The notes beneath the pieces are model-generated. The model worked only from the letters and a program-made list of their open reading frames with translations, did no database searches and was not told the DNA's origin. From Granulicella sapmiensis (GTDB taxonomy: Bacteria; Acidobacteriota; Terriglobia; Terriglobales; Acidobacteriaceae), in the NCBI GenBank assembly GCA_026225395.1, contig JAMFSR010000016.1, positions 30,936 through 94,935 on the forward strand: 64,000 nucleotides of DNA. The letters run 5' to 3'. A program made the translations under genes and the position numbers. This document shows positions 26,386-36,715 of the stretch, one piece after another. How positions within the stretch are numbered: the stretch's first letter is position 1; every line of letters begins with the position of its first letter.

Positions 26386-28137
26386 GTGAGCCCTTCCGAG
26401 AACGCAATCGTGATCGACGACGCAACCCTGACGCCGCTGACGGCAGCGCGCCTCTCCGCGCTCCGCCACGATCTCCGCACACCCTTCAACCAGATCATCG
26501 GCTACGCGGAGATGATCGGTGAAGACGCCGAGGACACCGGAGAAGACCAGGTAAACGCGCAGGCCCTCGCCGTAGCCGCCGCCGCACACGGAACGCTGAC
26601 GCAACTTACCGGCGCTCTCACAGGCGATCCGGAGCAGATTACTCCGGAACACCTCGCAACCGCCCGCGAAGAGATGGCCCAACCGCTCGCTGCACTGGAG
26701 CAATGCGCACAAGAACTTCGCTCCGTCGTCGAAACAAGTTCACTTCTTCCAGAAGAGACCACCGGCAATCTGCAACGCATTGAAGGCGCGCTTACAACCT
26801 TGCGCTCTCTGATAGACGCGACGGCCGAATGGCATCTACCCGCCGTCGAGGTGATACCCCCGCGGGTAATCCCCTTATTCGAGCCCGCTGCACCCGTGAT
26901 TGTTGAAGAAGTCGTCCTGAAGGTCTCTACGCCGCTCGAAGCCCCCAGGCATACCGCTGCGATGCACGCGACAATCCTCATCGTCGACGACCACATTGAG
27001 AACCGCGACCTGCTGCGGCAGCGTCTGGACCGCGAAGGCTTCACGACAGTCGTCGCAGCGAACGGCCTCGATGCACTGCAGATCCTCGCCCAAAAACCCA
27101 TCGACCTCGTCTTGCTGGACGTGCTGATGCCCGGAATGGACGGCATCGAAGTCCTGCAACGCATCAAGGCCAGCGACACACTGAAGTCGATCCCGGTCAT
27201 CATGATCTCCGCGCTCGATGAAATCGAGCGCGTCGTCCAGTGCATTGAATCCGGTGCCGAAGACTACCTCTCGAAGCCCTTCAACCCCGTGCTGCTCCGT
27301 GCCCGCATCGGCGTCACGCTCGAACGCAAACGGCTGCGCGATGACGAAGAACATCAGCGCGCGGAGATGAAGGTGATGCTCGCGGAGCTCGCGCAGGAGC
27401 GCAAGAACGCGCACGACCTGTTGTTGAACATCCTGCCCGAAAAGGTCGCGCAGGACCTGCAATCAGGGCACTCTGCACCCATGTACTTCGAGGACTGCAC
27501 GATCTGCTTCACCGACTTCGTAGGCTTCACACTCTCCACCGAAAACATGGCCGCCGAACTCGTCGTCGAAGAACTGCACACCTTCTTCACCGCGTTCGAT
27601 CTGGTGATGGAGCGCTACGGCCTCGAAAAAATGAAGACCATCGGCGACAGCTACATGTACGCCAGCGGCCTGCCCAAGCGCCATCCAGCCAACCCGGTAA
27701 ACGCCTTGCTAGCCGCGCTCGAACTCCTGCAGGAAACCAAGCGCCTCGCCGACCGTCCCGACGCCCCGGGCTGGCGTCTCCGCATCGGCCTCCACACCGG
27801 CCCCGTCATCGCCGGCGTCGTCGGCATCCGCAAGTTCGCCTTCGACATCTGGGGCGACTCCGTCAACTTTGCCTCGCGTATGGAAAGCTCCGGCGAGCCG
27901 AACACGATCAACATCTCCGAACGCACCTACGCCCGCGTGAAAGACTTCTTCCAGTGTGAGCACCGCGGCAAGGTGATGACCAAGGACAAGCGCGAGGTGG
28001 ACATGTACTTCGTCCGCGGCGTCCAACCGGACCTGGTCAAGGACGGCACTTTCGCCGCCTTCGCCCGCCGCTACCGCCTCTACTTCTCCGAAGAGCCACC
28101 CTCGTTCCCGGAGTTTCTGCTGGGCGTGAAGGGCTAA
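26386..28137 (+). CDS. HisKA-like/receiver/class III adenylate cyclase protein
   Basis: 583 residues from a GTG start. Residues about 20-45 carry a histidine-kinase dimerisation box (LRHDLRTPFNQIIGY), but no ATPase domain follows. A receiver domain spans about 198-320 (ILIVDDHIENRDLL, LVLLDVLMPGMDG, KPFN). A coiled linker joins it to a class III cyclase domain with metal-binding Asp377 (FTDFVGFT) and Asp421 (TIGDSY), Lys417 and Asp487 (FDIWGD) for adenine, Asn494 and Arg498. These choose ATP over GTP, so the product should be cAMP. Phosphorylation of the receiver, perhaps by the hybrid kinase at 28572-30263, may control it. Confidence 0.9.
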   Translation: MSPSENAIVIDDATLTPLTAARLSALRHDLRTPFNQIIGYAEMIGEDAEDTGEDQVNAQALAVAAAAHGTLTQLTGALTGDPEQITPEHLATAREEMAQPLAALEQCAQELRSVVETSSLLPEETTGNLQRIEGALTTLRSLIDATAEWHLPAVEVIPPRVIPLFEPAAPVIVEEVVLKVSTPLEAPRHTAAMHATILIVDDHIENRDLLRQRLDREGFTTVVAANGLDALQILAQKPIDLVLLDVLMPGMDGIEVLQRIKASDTLKSIPVIMISALDEIERVVQCIESGAEDYLSKPFNPVLLRARIGVTLERKRLRDDEEHQRAEMKVMLAELAQERKNAHDLLLNILPEKVAQDLQSGHSAPMYFEDCTICFTDFVGFTLSTENMAAELVVEELHTFFTAFDLVMERYGLEKMKTIGDSYMYASGLPKRHPANPVNALLAALELLQETKRLADRPDAPGWRLRIGLHTGPVIAGVVGIRKFAFDIWGDSVNFASRMESSGEPNTINISERTYARVKDFFQCEHRGKVMTKDKREVDMYFVRGVQPDLVKDGTFAAFARRYRLYFSEEPPSFPEFLLGVKG

Positions 28138-28146
28138 CCGCTTTCC

Positions 28147-28518
28147 TTATGCGGACGCGCCCGGCAGCAGCGCATTGATCTTCTCCAGCAGCCTCACCAC
28201 ATCCACCGGCTTGGTGTCATAGTCGTCGCAACCAGCAGCCAGCGCCGCCGCACGATCACTCTCATTCGCATTCGCCGTTAGAGCAATAATAGGAATCTTC
28301 GCCGTCGCAGGATTTGCACGAATCGCCCGCGTAGCATCCCATCCATTCACCACCGGCAAGCTGATATCCATCAAGATGAGATCGGGCGATTCTGAAACAG
28401 ACATATCGATGGCGAGCTGCCCATCCACCGCCATCGGCACTTCAAACCCGCGGCGGATCAGCCGTCGCGACAGCATATCGCGGTTCATTTCGTTGTCTTC
28501 AACAAGAAGAATCTTCAT
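28147..28518 (-). CDS. Single-domain response regulator (DivK/CheY-like)
   Basis: 123 residues, all one receiver domain: KILLVEDNEMNRDMLSRRL (acidic pair), LILMDISLPVVNGWDA (phospho-acceptor Asp), IIALTANANESDR (Thr switch) and DDYDTKPVD (Lys). No output domain is present. It lies 53 bases downstream of the hybrid kinase gene on the same strand, so it is probably its phosphorelay partner, passing phosphate to another protein. It converges on the cyclase gene with 9 bases between stops. Confidence 0.9.
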   Translation of the reverse strand: MKILLVEDNEMNRDMLSRRLIRRGFEVPMAVDGQLAIDMSVSESPDLILMDISLPVVNGWDATRAIRANPATAKIPIIALTANANESDRAAALAAGCDDYDTKPVDVVRLLEKINALLPGASA

Positions 28519-28571
28519 CAGGTGCTCCAGGGGGAAGGCCCAGTAATCAGTGACAAGGTACAGGTGAGTGT

Positions 28572-30263
<1,692 letters not shown>

Positions 30264-30281
30264 GGTCGGTCGCTGACTGCG

Positions 30282-30491
30282 CTAGACAGCTTTGCGCTGG
30301 AAGGTAGTTTTCTTGGTTCCGGCGAAAGAATCCTTCGCCTTGAAGTTGGCGGCTGTTGCTTTAGGAAGCGGCTTGGCTCCGGGGGCAGCACTGGCTGCGT
30401 TCGCAGCCTTCTCGCGCAGGGCCTGTAGTTTCTGGGCCTGTCGGCTCAGGCCGCCAACCTTGACTCCGGGTTTGGGAATGAAATCGCTCAT
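30282..30491 (-). CDS. Small basic Ala/Lys-rich protein, unknown
   Basis: 69 residues: MSDFIPKPGVKVGGLSRQAQ, then a helix-prone Ala/Lys/Glu stretch and a basic tail with FAGTKKTTFQRKAV. No family is recognised. Its start is credible because GAGGTAGGA lies 7 bases upstream. That ribosome binding site is inside the 3' arm of a perfect 13-bp inverted repeat (30500-30538), so translation may be controlled by RNA structure. It could be a nucleic-acid-associated or ribosome-associated small protein, but this is only a guess from charge. Confidence 0.6.
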   Translation of the reverse strand: MSDFIPKPGVKVGGLSRQAQKLQALREKAANAASAAPGAKPLPKATAANFKAKDSFAGTKKTTFQRKAV

Positions 30492-30499
30492 AGGGAAAT

Positions 30500-30538
30500 C
30501 CTACCTCAGAGACTCGATGAACGACTCTCTGAGGTAGG
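30500..30538 (-). promoter_or_regulatory. Hairpin sequestering the ribosome binding site of the 69-residue protein
   Basis: Two perfect 13-base arms (30500-30512 and 30526-30538; CCTACCTCAGAGA and its complement) flank a 13-base loop. After one C-C mismatch, 3 more pairs can form. On the minus-strand RNA, the 3' arm contains GAGGTAGG, the ribosome binding site of the gene starting at 30491. There is no T-run after it, so it is a poor intrinsic terminator for the GH79 gene. Confidence 0.65.
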
Positions 30539-30589
30539 TTCCGCCGGCAAAGGGCTGTTCCAACGAGGAAGCGCCCCCTGCCCATTCCC

Positions 30590-32710
30590 TTACTGCGGAA
30601 TCAACAAATAGGCAGTTGCCGGAGGCACACTCACCGTCAACTGCCCGGCGGTCGCCGTCAGCGTCGACTCAACGCCGCCACTCCACGTACCGCTGGTCGT
30701 GATCGGTTGGCCTCCGAGCGTCAAGCCAGTGGAGTCGAAGAGGTTCGGCGCCTCCAGCGTAATCAACGATACGCTGGAGACGGTTGACCCCAGGTTGAGG
30801 CTCACCGAAACCGTATCGTTCACTTCCTTGTTGTTCAGCACGGCGCTGATCTTGCTGTTGGTGCCTTTCACGCCATACGCCGTGAAGTTGACGGTTGTTG
30901 GATTGAGCGTAACGGTGGCCGGAATCATGCTGCCCCCGGTCGGAATGAGCGAAAACAACTTCATCGCATAAAACTCAGGACCCACGGCCGTGATGGTCGT
31001 TCCATTGTTGTTGATTGGCGAATACGGGCTCTTGTCACCCCCATGGAAGTTGACGCCTTTCACTCCGTAGTCCGCCGCCGTGAACATGTAGTCCAGCGCC
31101 CACAGCGCAGCGCCGAAGGCATTGCTCACACCCAGTACGCCGCCGGCCGCAATGGAGCCGCACTCCGTGATGCGAGCCCCCAGCGCTTGCTTTCCGCTGG
31201 CTGCACTCACAATGTTGCTCGCCAGGCTGTCCAGCGTTGAGTTCGGCGTTGCCAGAAGGTTCTGCATCGTTCCGGTAGACCCCTCGTAATAATGCTGGGT
31301 CAACAGTGAAACCACGCCCGACTCATCGCTGGCCATGGGGTCCGTGTAGGCCGATAGCTGACCTTGTCCCGCGTCGGAGGCGTCCACCATCCAGCCACCG
31401 CTGCCGGTGCCATTGTCCCACCCCGTCACACCGCTTGTAATCGCAGACTCTTCCGCCTGCCAGTTGGTGAGGTAGGTACTAAACGACCAACCGTAAAACT
31501 CCGGTTCGTTTCCAAGCTCGAAGCCATACAGACGCGATCCCAGGTCGCTGACCGCGTACGCTGCTTCCGATTCGGCATTGCTGGGCGTGTTGACTTCGAG
31601 ATTGACTCCGTAAATCACGGTCAAGTTCGAAGGCAGCGCGTTCACAAACCCCGTAAAGGTATCCACTTCGGCCGGCGTAATGGGAGTCGTGCTGCCTATC
31701 GAGTTCCAGCCCGTTGTATCCACGGTGCCGCCACCGACGCGCAACACAGCGGGACCCAACAGGCCGAATAGATCGATCAGCGGTGTGTTCGCTGAGGTGA
31801 ACAAGCTGGTCTGCAACTCCTCTTTCTCATAGCTCAACCCAACGAAGTTCGAGTTGATCGGCACAGTGGTGCCCGAGAAACTGACCGTGGCAGTGGTCGC
31901 CTTCGTGCTCCGCGTCCCGCTGGCCGTCAGCGACACAGAGTTCCACTGGACAACGCTCGAGCTCGTCAGCGTGTGTTGGGTAATTCCAAACGCGGTGATA
32001 TTTGGCTGCGTGGAATAGGTGTACGTCGATCCGGCCTGCGTTCCATCGACAAAGCAGGTCATCGTCCATGCAGACGCGGTCGTATTCAAGGTAATCGTCA
32101 GCGTATGGGTTCCCGTTCCGGCGGTGAAGAAAGCATTCTGATTGAACTCCTGCCCCGTTGTGCTCGGTCCCGTGAAAAATTGCAGGTTCCCGCTGGACTC
32201 CGTCAAAATGGCCCAATCGTAGCCATTCACTCCGGCCTGGTTGAACTGCGCATTGCCGGCGCCTGGAACACCGTAGTACTCGGCAAATCCAGCCCCAACC
32301 CAGCTGCCCGGATTCCCCGTAAACGTCACCGAGGTCGTCAGCGTGTAGACATAGCCGTTCTCCGGTGTAAACGGCAGCAGCACACTGTCTCCTGCCGTGG
32401 TGTTATCGGTGCCGTTGGAGTACAGCATCGTGCTGTTGGCCGCATCGCGCCAGGTGGAAGAGGCGGCTGCGCCCGCGGTGTCGGTAGCCACAGTAGGCGC
32501 CTTCTCGTTGATGTTCGAGGCCGCTCCGTTAAAAGTGCTTGAGTAGATAGTGGTTTGAGCAGTTCCACGCGAACAAAGGAGCAAAGCGATCATGCCCACC
32601 AAAAACAGGCTTCTGCCCATTCTCGTAGCGTGGTTAACGTTCGTGGCCGTCGCCGGCGTAGCGGCAGATACCGCCGGACGTTGAAGGATGGAAGAGTGTA
32701 CTTTTCCCAT
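30590..32710 (-). CDS. Secreted GH79-family glycoside hydrolase (beta-glucuronidase-like)
   Basis: 706 residues from the ATG at 32710, which has AAAGGTAGAAG upstream; a longer frame from 32752 exists. A signal peptide with an unusually long n-region has its hydrophobic core at GRSLFLVGMIALLLC. Residues about 45-250 form a beta-sandwich that looks like a carbohydrate-binding or lectin-like domain. The catalytic part begins near SNFVGLSYEKEEL and has FELGNEPEFY (acid/base Glu) and ARITECGS (nucleophile Glu), as in GH79. A C-terminal beta domain closes it. GH79 enzymes release glucuronic acid from glycans. It may trim the organism's own exopolysaccharide or plant arabinogalactan. Confidence 0.82.
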   Translation of the reverse strand: MGKVHSSILQRPAVSAATPATATNVNHATRMGRSLFLVGMIALLLCSRGTAQTTIYSSTFNGAASNINEKAPTVATDTAGAAASSTWRDAANSTMLYSNGTDNTTAGDSVLLPFTPENGYVYTLTTSVTFTGNPGSWVGAGFAEYYGVPGAGNAQFNQAGVNGYDWAILTESSGNLQFFTGPSTTGQEFNQNAFFTAGTGTHTLTITLNTTASAWTMTCFVDGTQAGSTYTYSTQPNITAFGITQHTLTSSSVVQWNSVSLTASGTRSTKATTATVSFSGTTVPINSNFVGLSYEKEELQTSLFTSANTPLIDLFGLLGPAVLRVGGGTVDTTGWNSIGSTTPITPAEVDTFTGFVNALPSNLTVIYGVNLEVNTPSNAESEAAYAVSDLGSRLYGFELGNEPEFYGWSFSTYLTNWQAEESAITSGVTGWDNGTGSGGWMVDASDAGQGQLSAYTDPMASDESGVVSLLTQHYYEGSTGTMQNLLATPNSTLDSLASNIVSAASGKQALGARITECGSIAAGGVLGVSNAFGAALWALDYMFTAADYGVKGVNFHGGDKSPYSPINNNGTTITAVGPEFYAMKLFSLIPTGGSMIPATVTLNPTTVNFTAYGVKGTNSKISAVLNNKEVNDTVSVSLNLGSTVSSVSLITLEAPNLFDSTGLTLGGQPITTSGTWSGGVESTLTATAGQLTVSVPPATAYLLIPQ

Positions 32711-33174
32711 TGGACTTCTACCTTTCGTTGTCACTTGTTTCCGAATTGTCAAAGACCCACGCCGGCGAAACGTATAGGTGGCAGGCAGCTCCCTTTTTCA
32801 CGACGGCCAAGTCGGATGCAACTCTACGCCGTTGGGGAGAGGATAGAAAAGTTATTTTTACGAAAAATATCGCTGTTGAGAGAGCGGTTTCTACTTCGAC
32901 CTTCGTCAAGCTCCTACGAGTTATTGCCTAAAAGCTGGCTTAATAACTCCTTTTCCGGTTAAAAAGTGGTCAAAGGATGGAGGATTTTTTTGGAAAATAT
33001 GACAGCTTCAGAGAGAGCGGTTTCCATCAGCTCTTCTTTGCCTTCTTATGTGAATCGAATGAACCAGGAATGAGTTCGAAGCGAAAAACCAATCATCGCC
33101 AAAGGAGCCGGGTAAGGGAACGGCAAATGCGCTTCACATCGTCTCTGCCGGCAGCGTGCGCCGTCCCCTCGGCA
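32711..33174. other. Gap without a gene, upstream of the GH79 gene
   Basis: About 460 bases, AT-richer around 32840-33000. The longest frames through it look random in composition. It probably carries the GH79 promoter on the minus strand; I cannot name a convincing -35/-10 pair. Confidence 0.4.
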
Positions 33175-33768
33175 TCAGCCTTCCACGGCGCCGCCTCCGC
33201 CGCCCTTCGCAATCTGCGATAGCTTGCGGTGCATCAGGAAACCCGCGATCAGAAAGTAAACTCCGCCCAGGACCGCGTATCCACCAAGATCTTTGATATG
33301 TTTCGTCCCGTGGAGCGCGCCCACGATGAAAAGTACGCCGGCTGCGGTGGACTGTATACCGCTGAGGATCATCGCCCACTGCCCGCCCAACTGTTTCCTG
33401 CGAGCAATGCCGACCGCGAGTTGTGCAAGCCCGGCAGCGAAAGCCCACGCGCCAAATACCGCGACTGCCTGCTGCGGAGATCTGAAAACAGTCAGCGATA
33501 TGCCGATCGCGGCAAGAACACCCAGAACCGTATTCACATACTGCGCAGCCGGAGGTCCGGTAACGGTGCGCGTGGAAGCCCGCAGGTCATACACCGTGCA
33601 GGCCACATCCCAGAGAGGATAGAAGACCAGCAGGCCGGCAGCCAGCTCCGGATGACGGACAGCGTTCATCAGTACAATCGCAGCCCACAATAGCTGCACG
33701 ACGGTACGAGTGAAGTAAAGGTTGCGCAAATGTGCTTGCAGAGGGGCGTTCGGGGAGGCGGTTGACAT
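33175..33768 (-). CDS. Small integral membrane protein, DUF308-like
   Basis: 197 residues from the ATG at 33768, which has CGAAGGAGTTTT directly upstream; the frame extends further but without a better start. There are five or six membrane segments (VVQLLWAAIVLMNAV, GLLVFYPLWDVACTVY, TVLGVLAAIGISLTVF, AVFGAWAFAAGLAQLAVG, ILSGIQSTAAGVLFIVGAL, YAVLGGVYFLIAGFLM). The pattern resembles HdeD/DUF308 proteins, whose function is poorly known. The region before the start contains CTAGTTGGTAG, the same 11 bases found upstream of the adjacent TetR gene, so TetR probably controls it. Confidence 0.65.
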   Translation of the reverse strand: MSTASPNAPLQAHLRNLYFTRTVVQLLWAAIVLMNAVRHPELAAGLLVFYPLWDVACTVYDLRASTRTVTGPPAAQYVNTVLGVLAAIGISLTVFRSPQQAVAVFGAWAFAAGLAQLAVGIARRKQLGGQWAMILSGIQSTAAGVLFIVGALHGTKHIKDLGGYAVLGGVYFLIAGFLMHRKLSQIAKGGGGGAVEG

Positions 33769-33788
33769 AAAACTCCTTCGTCTATCTT

Positions 33789-33799
33789 CTAGTTGGTAG
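33789..33799. promoter_or_regulatory. Putative TetR operator half, upstream of the membrane-protein gene
   Basis: CTAGTTGGTAG is the exact complement of 34429-34439 upstream of tetR. It lies 21 bases before the membrane-protein start codon, where repressor binding would block transcription or early elongation. Confidence 0.6.
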
Positions 33800-33835
33800 G
33801 TTAAATGGTCGTACGAGAGCCCCTGGGAACTACAT

Positions 33836-34417
33836 CTAGGGCTTACGCATTGAAATACGTTGTAAAGCACCGCTCGTCGCGGCATGAAAAACCTCAGTAC
33901 TTCCAAAGGCCCGAGCCGAAAGCATCGCTCCATGGACGACGGCCATAAATGTCTGTGCCTCGTCCTCGGCGGTCCCTTGCAGTTTCAGGCTCCGCTTCCT
34001 CACACCTTCTTCTATCGTCTTGCGGATCCATCCACTCAACTCCAGAAAGTGTCGTTGTACCCCGGCTTGAACTTCTTTGGGCAGACTCGGCAGTTCGGCC
34101 GCCAGCAAGGCCGCTATGCAAAACGGCTTCTTCTGGTCCCGTATGCAGCCTTCCCAGTGCTGGACATAGGCATTCAGCCTCGCCAGAGGATCGTCAACCT
34201 TTGCTGCCAGCAACTCCGCGCTCTGGAGAAACCTCTCTCGGTGGGCTTCGAGCACGGCGACAACCAGCGCAGCTTTCGTCGGAAAGTGATGGTGAATGCT
34301 CGCCTTGCTGATCTCGACGGTCTCAGCAATATCGGCATAGCTGAACCCCGAATATCCAAGATCGGAGATCAGCGTGTGGGCCCTTTCGAGGATGCGGTCT
34401 GCGGTTTCTCCCTGCAT
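33836..34417 (-). CDS. TetR-family transcriptional regulator
   Basis: 193 residues from the ATG at 34417 (MQGETADRILERAHTLI). The helix-turn-helix reads GFSYADIAETVEISKASIHHHF near residues 25-47, the usual TetR pattern ending in Y/HHHFPTK. The C-terminal half is a helical ligand-binding and dimerisation region. An ATG at 34435 would add 6 residues, but it falls inside the palindromic operator. The gene lies 67 bases upstream of the DUF308-like gene on the same strand. Both upstream regions share CTAGTTGGTAG, so it probably represses itself and that gene. The ligand is unknown. Confidence 0.9.
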   Translation of the reverse strand: MQGETADRILERAHTLISDLGYSGFSYADIAETVEISKASIHHHFPTKAALVVAVLEAHRERFLQSAELLAAKVDDPLARLNAYVQHWEGCIRDQKKPFCIAALLAAELPSLPKEVQAGVQRHFLELSGWIRKTIEEGVRKRSLKLQGTAEDEAQTFMAVVHGAMLSARAFGSTEVFHAATSGALQRISMRKP

Positions 34418-34428
34418 ACCGAATGAGA

Positions 34429-34444
34429 CTACCAACTAGTAGGT
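34429..34444. promoter_or_regulatory. Palindromic TetR operator upstream of tetR
   Basis: The 14 bases 34431-34444 (ACCAACTAGTAGGT) form an imperfect palindrome centred on ACTAGT, with only one non-matching pair. They lie 14 bases upstream of the regulator's start codon and share 11 bases with 33789-33799. Confidence 0.65.
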
Positions 34445-34555
34445 AACGATGCAAAGAATTTCTTTACATTCGCCGACAACGCCCGCCCGTACACCTCGAG
34501 CTACCAGATTCCCCACAACGACGGCTACTTTACACGTAACTGCCCACAAGCCCAC

Positions 34556-35608
34556 TTAGGAGGACTTATCTGTCGCTCGAAAAGCATCGAGATGACGATT
34601 GATAGCTGTGATACCCATATTGATCTCATTCATGGGAGCGAAGGAGCCAAGAAAACTATTGCGGGCAAGAGCGGCAAGGTCCTCTGGCGACAGGTGCATG
34701 GCCTTCGCACACGTCAGCAGGTTCTCGTTGACGTAGCCGCCGAAATAGGGCGGATCATCGGAGTGAACACTCACTCGCAGACCGCGATCCAGCATCTTCT
34801 TGAGAGGATGAACCTCTAACGACGGAACCACCTTCAGCCGAAGATTCGAAAGTGGACAAACCGTGAGTGGCATCTGCATATCGGCGAGTCGTTCCATCAA
34901 CTCCTCGTCGGTATGCGCGGTCACGCCGTGATCAATCCTATCGACCGGCAACGTATCAAGGGCTTCCCGGATATATGCGGGTGGGCCTTCCTCACCGGCA
35001 TGAACCGTTGTCTTGTATCCCAGTGCTTTGGCCTTAAGGTAGAACGGTCTGAACCGGCCTGGTGGATATCCGACTTCGGGGCCGCCCATGCCGATACCGC
35101 CAATTTGCCCCGCCCAGGGCTCGATGTCGTCAAGCACCTGAAGAGCGTCCTCGACGGAACGATGACGGTGAACGCTGACGATGTACGCTGCGCTGATGCC
35201 GGTTGCCCTGCGAGCGTCGTCGATAGCACCAAGTATGCCACCCATGATGGCCTCAAGAGGTGTTCCGCGTTCTGTAAAGCTCTGTGGGCCGAGGAAGATC
35301 TCTGCACGCAAAACCCCTTGTCGATGTGCTTTCGCCAGGTATGCGGCGGTCACATCATAGAAGTCCCTCTCGGTGGCCAGCACGCGGCAGCCCTCGAAGT
35401 AGAGCGCAAGAAAATCCTCCAGGTTGGCAAACTCGTAGGCCGCGCGCAGCGCTTCGATGGAGGGCCAACGAAGCGGCATTTTGTTACGCTCGGCTAGGGA
35501 GAAAAGCATCTCCGGTTCAAGAGAACCTTCAAGATGCATGTGCAGTTCAGCCTTTGGCAGAGTTCGAATAAACTGTTCCAGTTCGACTCCTGCTTCTATC
35601 CATTCCAT
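34556..35608 (-). CDS. Adenine/adenosine deaminase family protein
   Basis: 350 residues. Zinc-binding and catalytic motifs of the adenosine-deaminase superfamily are present: LPKAELHMHLEGSLEPEMLF at the N-terminus, TTVHAGEEGP (His and catalytic Glu), DHGV (His) and SVHSDDPPYFGGYVNENLL (Asp pair). The SDDPPYFGGYVNEN form resembles adenine deaminases of this fold more than classical adenosine deaminases, so adenine to hypoxanthine is the preferred reaction. The enzyme is cytosolic and acts in purine salvage. It follows the chemosensory operon by 36 bases on the same strand and may be read through from it. Confidence 0.85.
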   Translation of the reverse strand: MEWIEAGVELEQFIRTLPKAELHMHLEGSLEPEMLFSLAERNKMPLRWPSIEALRAAYEFANLEDFLALYFEGCRVLATERDFYDVTAAYLAKAHRQGVLRAEIFLGPQSFTERGTPLEAIMGGILGAIDDARRATGISAAYIVSVHRHRSVEDALQVLDDIEPWAGQIGGIGMGGPEVGYPPGRFRPFYLKAKALGYKTTVHAGEEGPPAYIREALDTLPVDRIDHGVTAHTDEELMERLADMQMPLTVCPLSNLRLKVVPSLEVHPLKKMLDRGLRVSVHSDDPPYFGGYVNENLLTCAKAMHLSPEDLAALARNSFLGSFAPMNEINMGITAINRHLDAFRATDKSS

Positions 35609-35644
35609 CTGTACAGATTACAGCCGCGTAGTCACATCGTGGTT

Positions 35645-36715
35645 TCATCGCGGCTTTGTAGTTTGTCCTGAGAACTCCAGCAGCCGCGCAGCCATCTCCG
35701 CCAGCAGTGTAGGCTGCTCGACCGCGCCGAGCTTCAACGCCACACCAGGCATCCCATACACCACGCAGCTCGCCTGGTCCTGCGCATACGTCGGTGCTCC
35801 TGCTTGGCGCAGCGCCATCAGCCCTGCCGCGCCATCGGCGCCCATGCCCGTGAGCAGCACGCCGCAGCGGTGTATGCCGCACAGCTGCGCCAGCGACTCC
35901 AGAAACACATCCACCGAAGGCCGGTTCGGCGCATCCAGAGGCTCGTCCGTATAGTGCAGCTTCAGCGCGCCGGAAGCATTCGCCCGAACCGTCAAATGAT
36001 TCTCAGAGTCAGCCAGCCACACGCCTGCGCGATGCAACGCATCATCTTCTGCTGCGAGCCGTATGGGCAGTTTGGACTCACGCTGCAGCCAGCGCTGCAG
36101 GCCCGGAACGAACTGGCGGTCCAGATGCTGCACAATCACGATCGCCGCATTGAAGTTCTCCGGCAGCGCCCGGAGGATGGTCGCAATCGCCTGTGGGCCG
36201 CCGGTAGAAGCGCCAATGCCGACGAGCGCAGGCGCATGATCTTCCTGCGCGGCCACCGCAGGACGCGTAGAGCTGGCCGACGGGCGGCTGAAGGGACTTT
36301 CCGGCAGCGTTGTGGGCTGCTTGGACGCATTGCGGACCAGGCGGCTGACCGTAGTGAGCTTTCGGCGAAGCTCAGCCGCGCCCTCAGGCGTGCTCGCGTC
36401 CGGCGTGTTTACCGCGTCAAGGGCGCCTTTGCCCATCGCGGCGTAGACGAGCTCGCGATTGCCGATAACCGTCGCGGTGACGATGAGGATCGCACAGGGA
36501 CGGATCTTCATCATGGCTTCCGTAGTCTGCGCGCCGTCGAGCCCGGGCATGATGAGGTCCATCAGCACAATGTCAACGGGGTGGTCGCGGTACTTCTGAA
36601 TGGCCGATTCGCCGTCGAGCGCAGTCCAGCCCACCTCGAAGCCCGGCGTGGCGGCGACGATGCGTTTCAGGGCTTCGGTGATCAGACGGAGATCGTTGAC
36701 GATGCCAACCTGCAT
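35645..36715 (-). CDS. CheB-type protein-glutamate methylesterase (WspF-like)
   Basis: 356 residues. An N-terminal receiver domain (VGIVNDLRLITEAL, DIVLMDLIMPGLDG) joins through a linker to the methylesterase domain with VGIGASTGGPQAI (catalytic Ser), IVIVQHLD (His) and LLTGMGADGAAGL (Asp). It removes methyl groups from the chemoreceptor and resets it. It is the last gene of the chemosensory operon, directly after CheA-REC (stop and start adjoin at 36715/36716), as wspF follows wspE. No WspR-type GGDEF gene follows; the next gene is a deaminase. Confidence 0.92.
   Translation of the reverse strand: MQVGIVNDLRLITEALKRIVAATPGFEVGWTALDGESAIQKYRDHPVDIVLMDLIMPGLDGAQTTEAMMKIRPCAILIVTATVIGNRELVYAAMGKGALDAVNTPDASTPEGAAELRRKLTTVSRLVRNASKQPTTLPESPFSRPSASSTRPAVAAQEDHAPALVGIGASTGGPQAIATILRALPENFNAAIVIVQHLDRQFVPGLQRWLQRESKLPIRLAAEDDALHRAGVWLADSENHLTVRANASGALKLHYTDEPLDAPNRPSVDVFLESLAQLCGIHRCGVLLTGMGADGAAGLMALRQAGAPTYAQDQASCVVYGMPGVALKLGAVEQPTLLAEMAARLLEFSGQTTKPR

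Noticed and set aside
30500..30538. Intrinsic terminator of the GH79 gene
   Set aside because: The stem is good, but there is no T-run on the minus strand and the arm contains the next gene's ribosome binding site.
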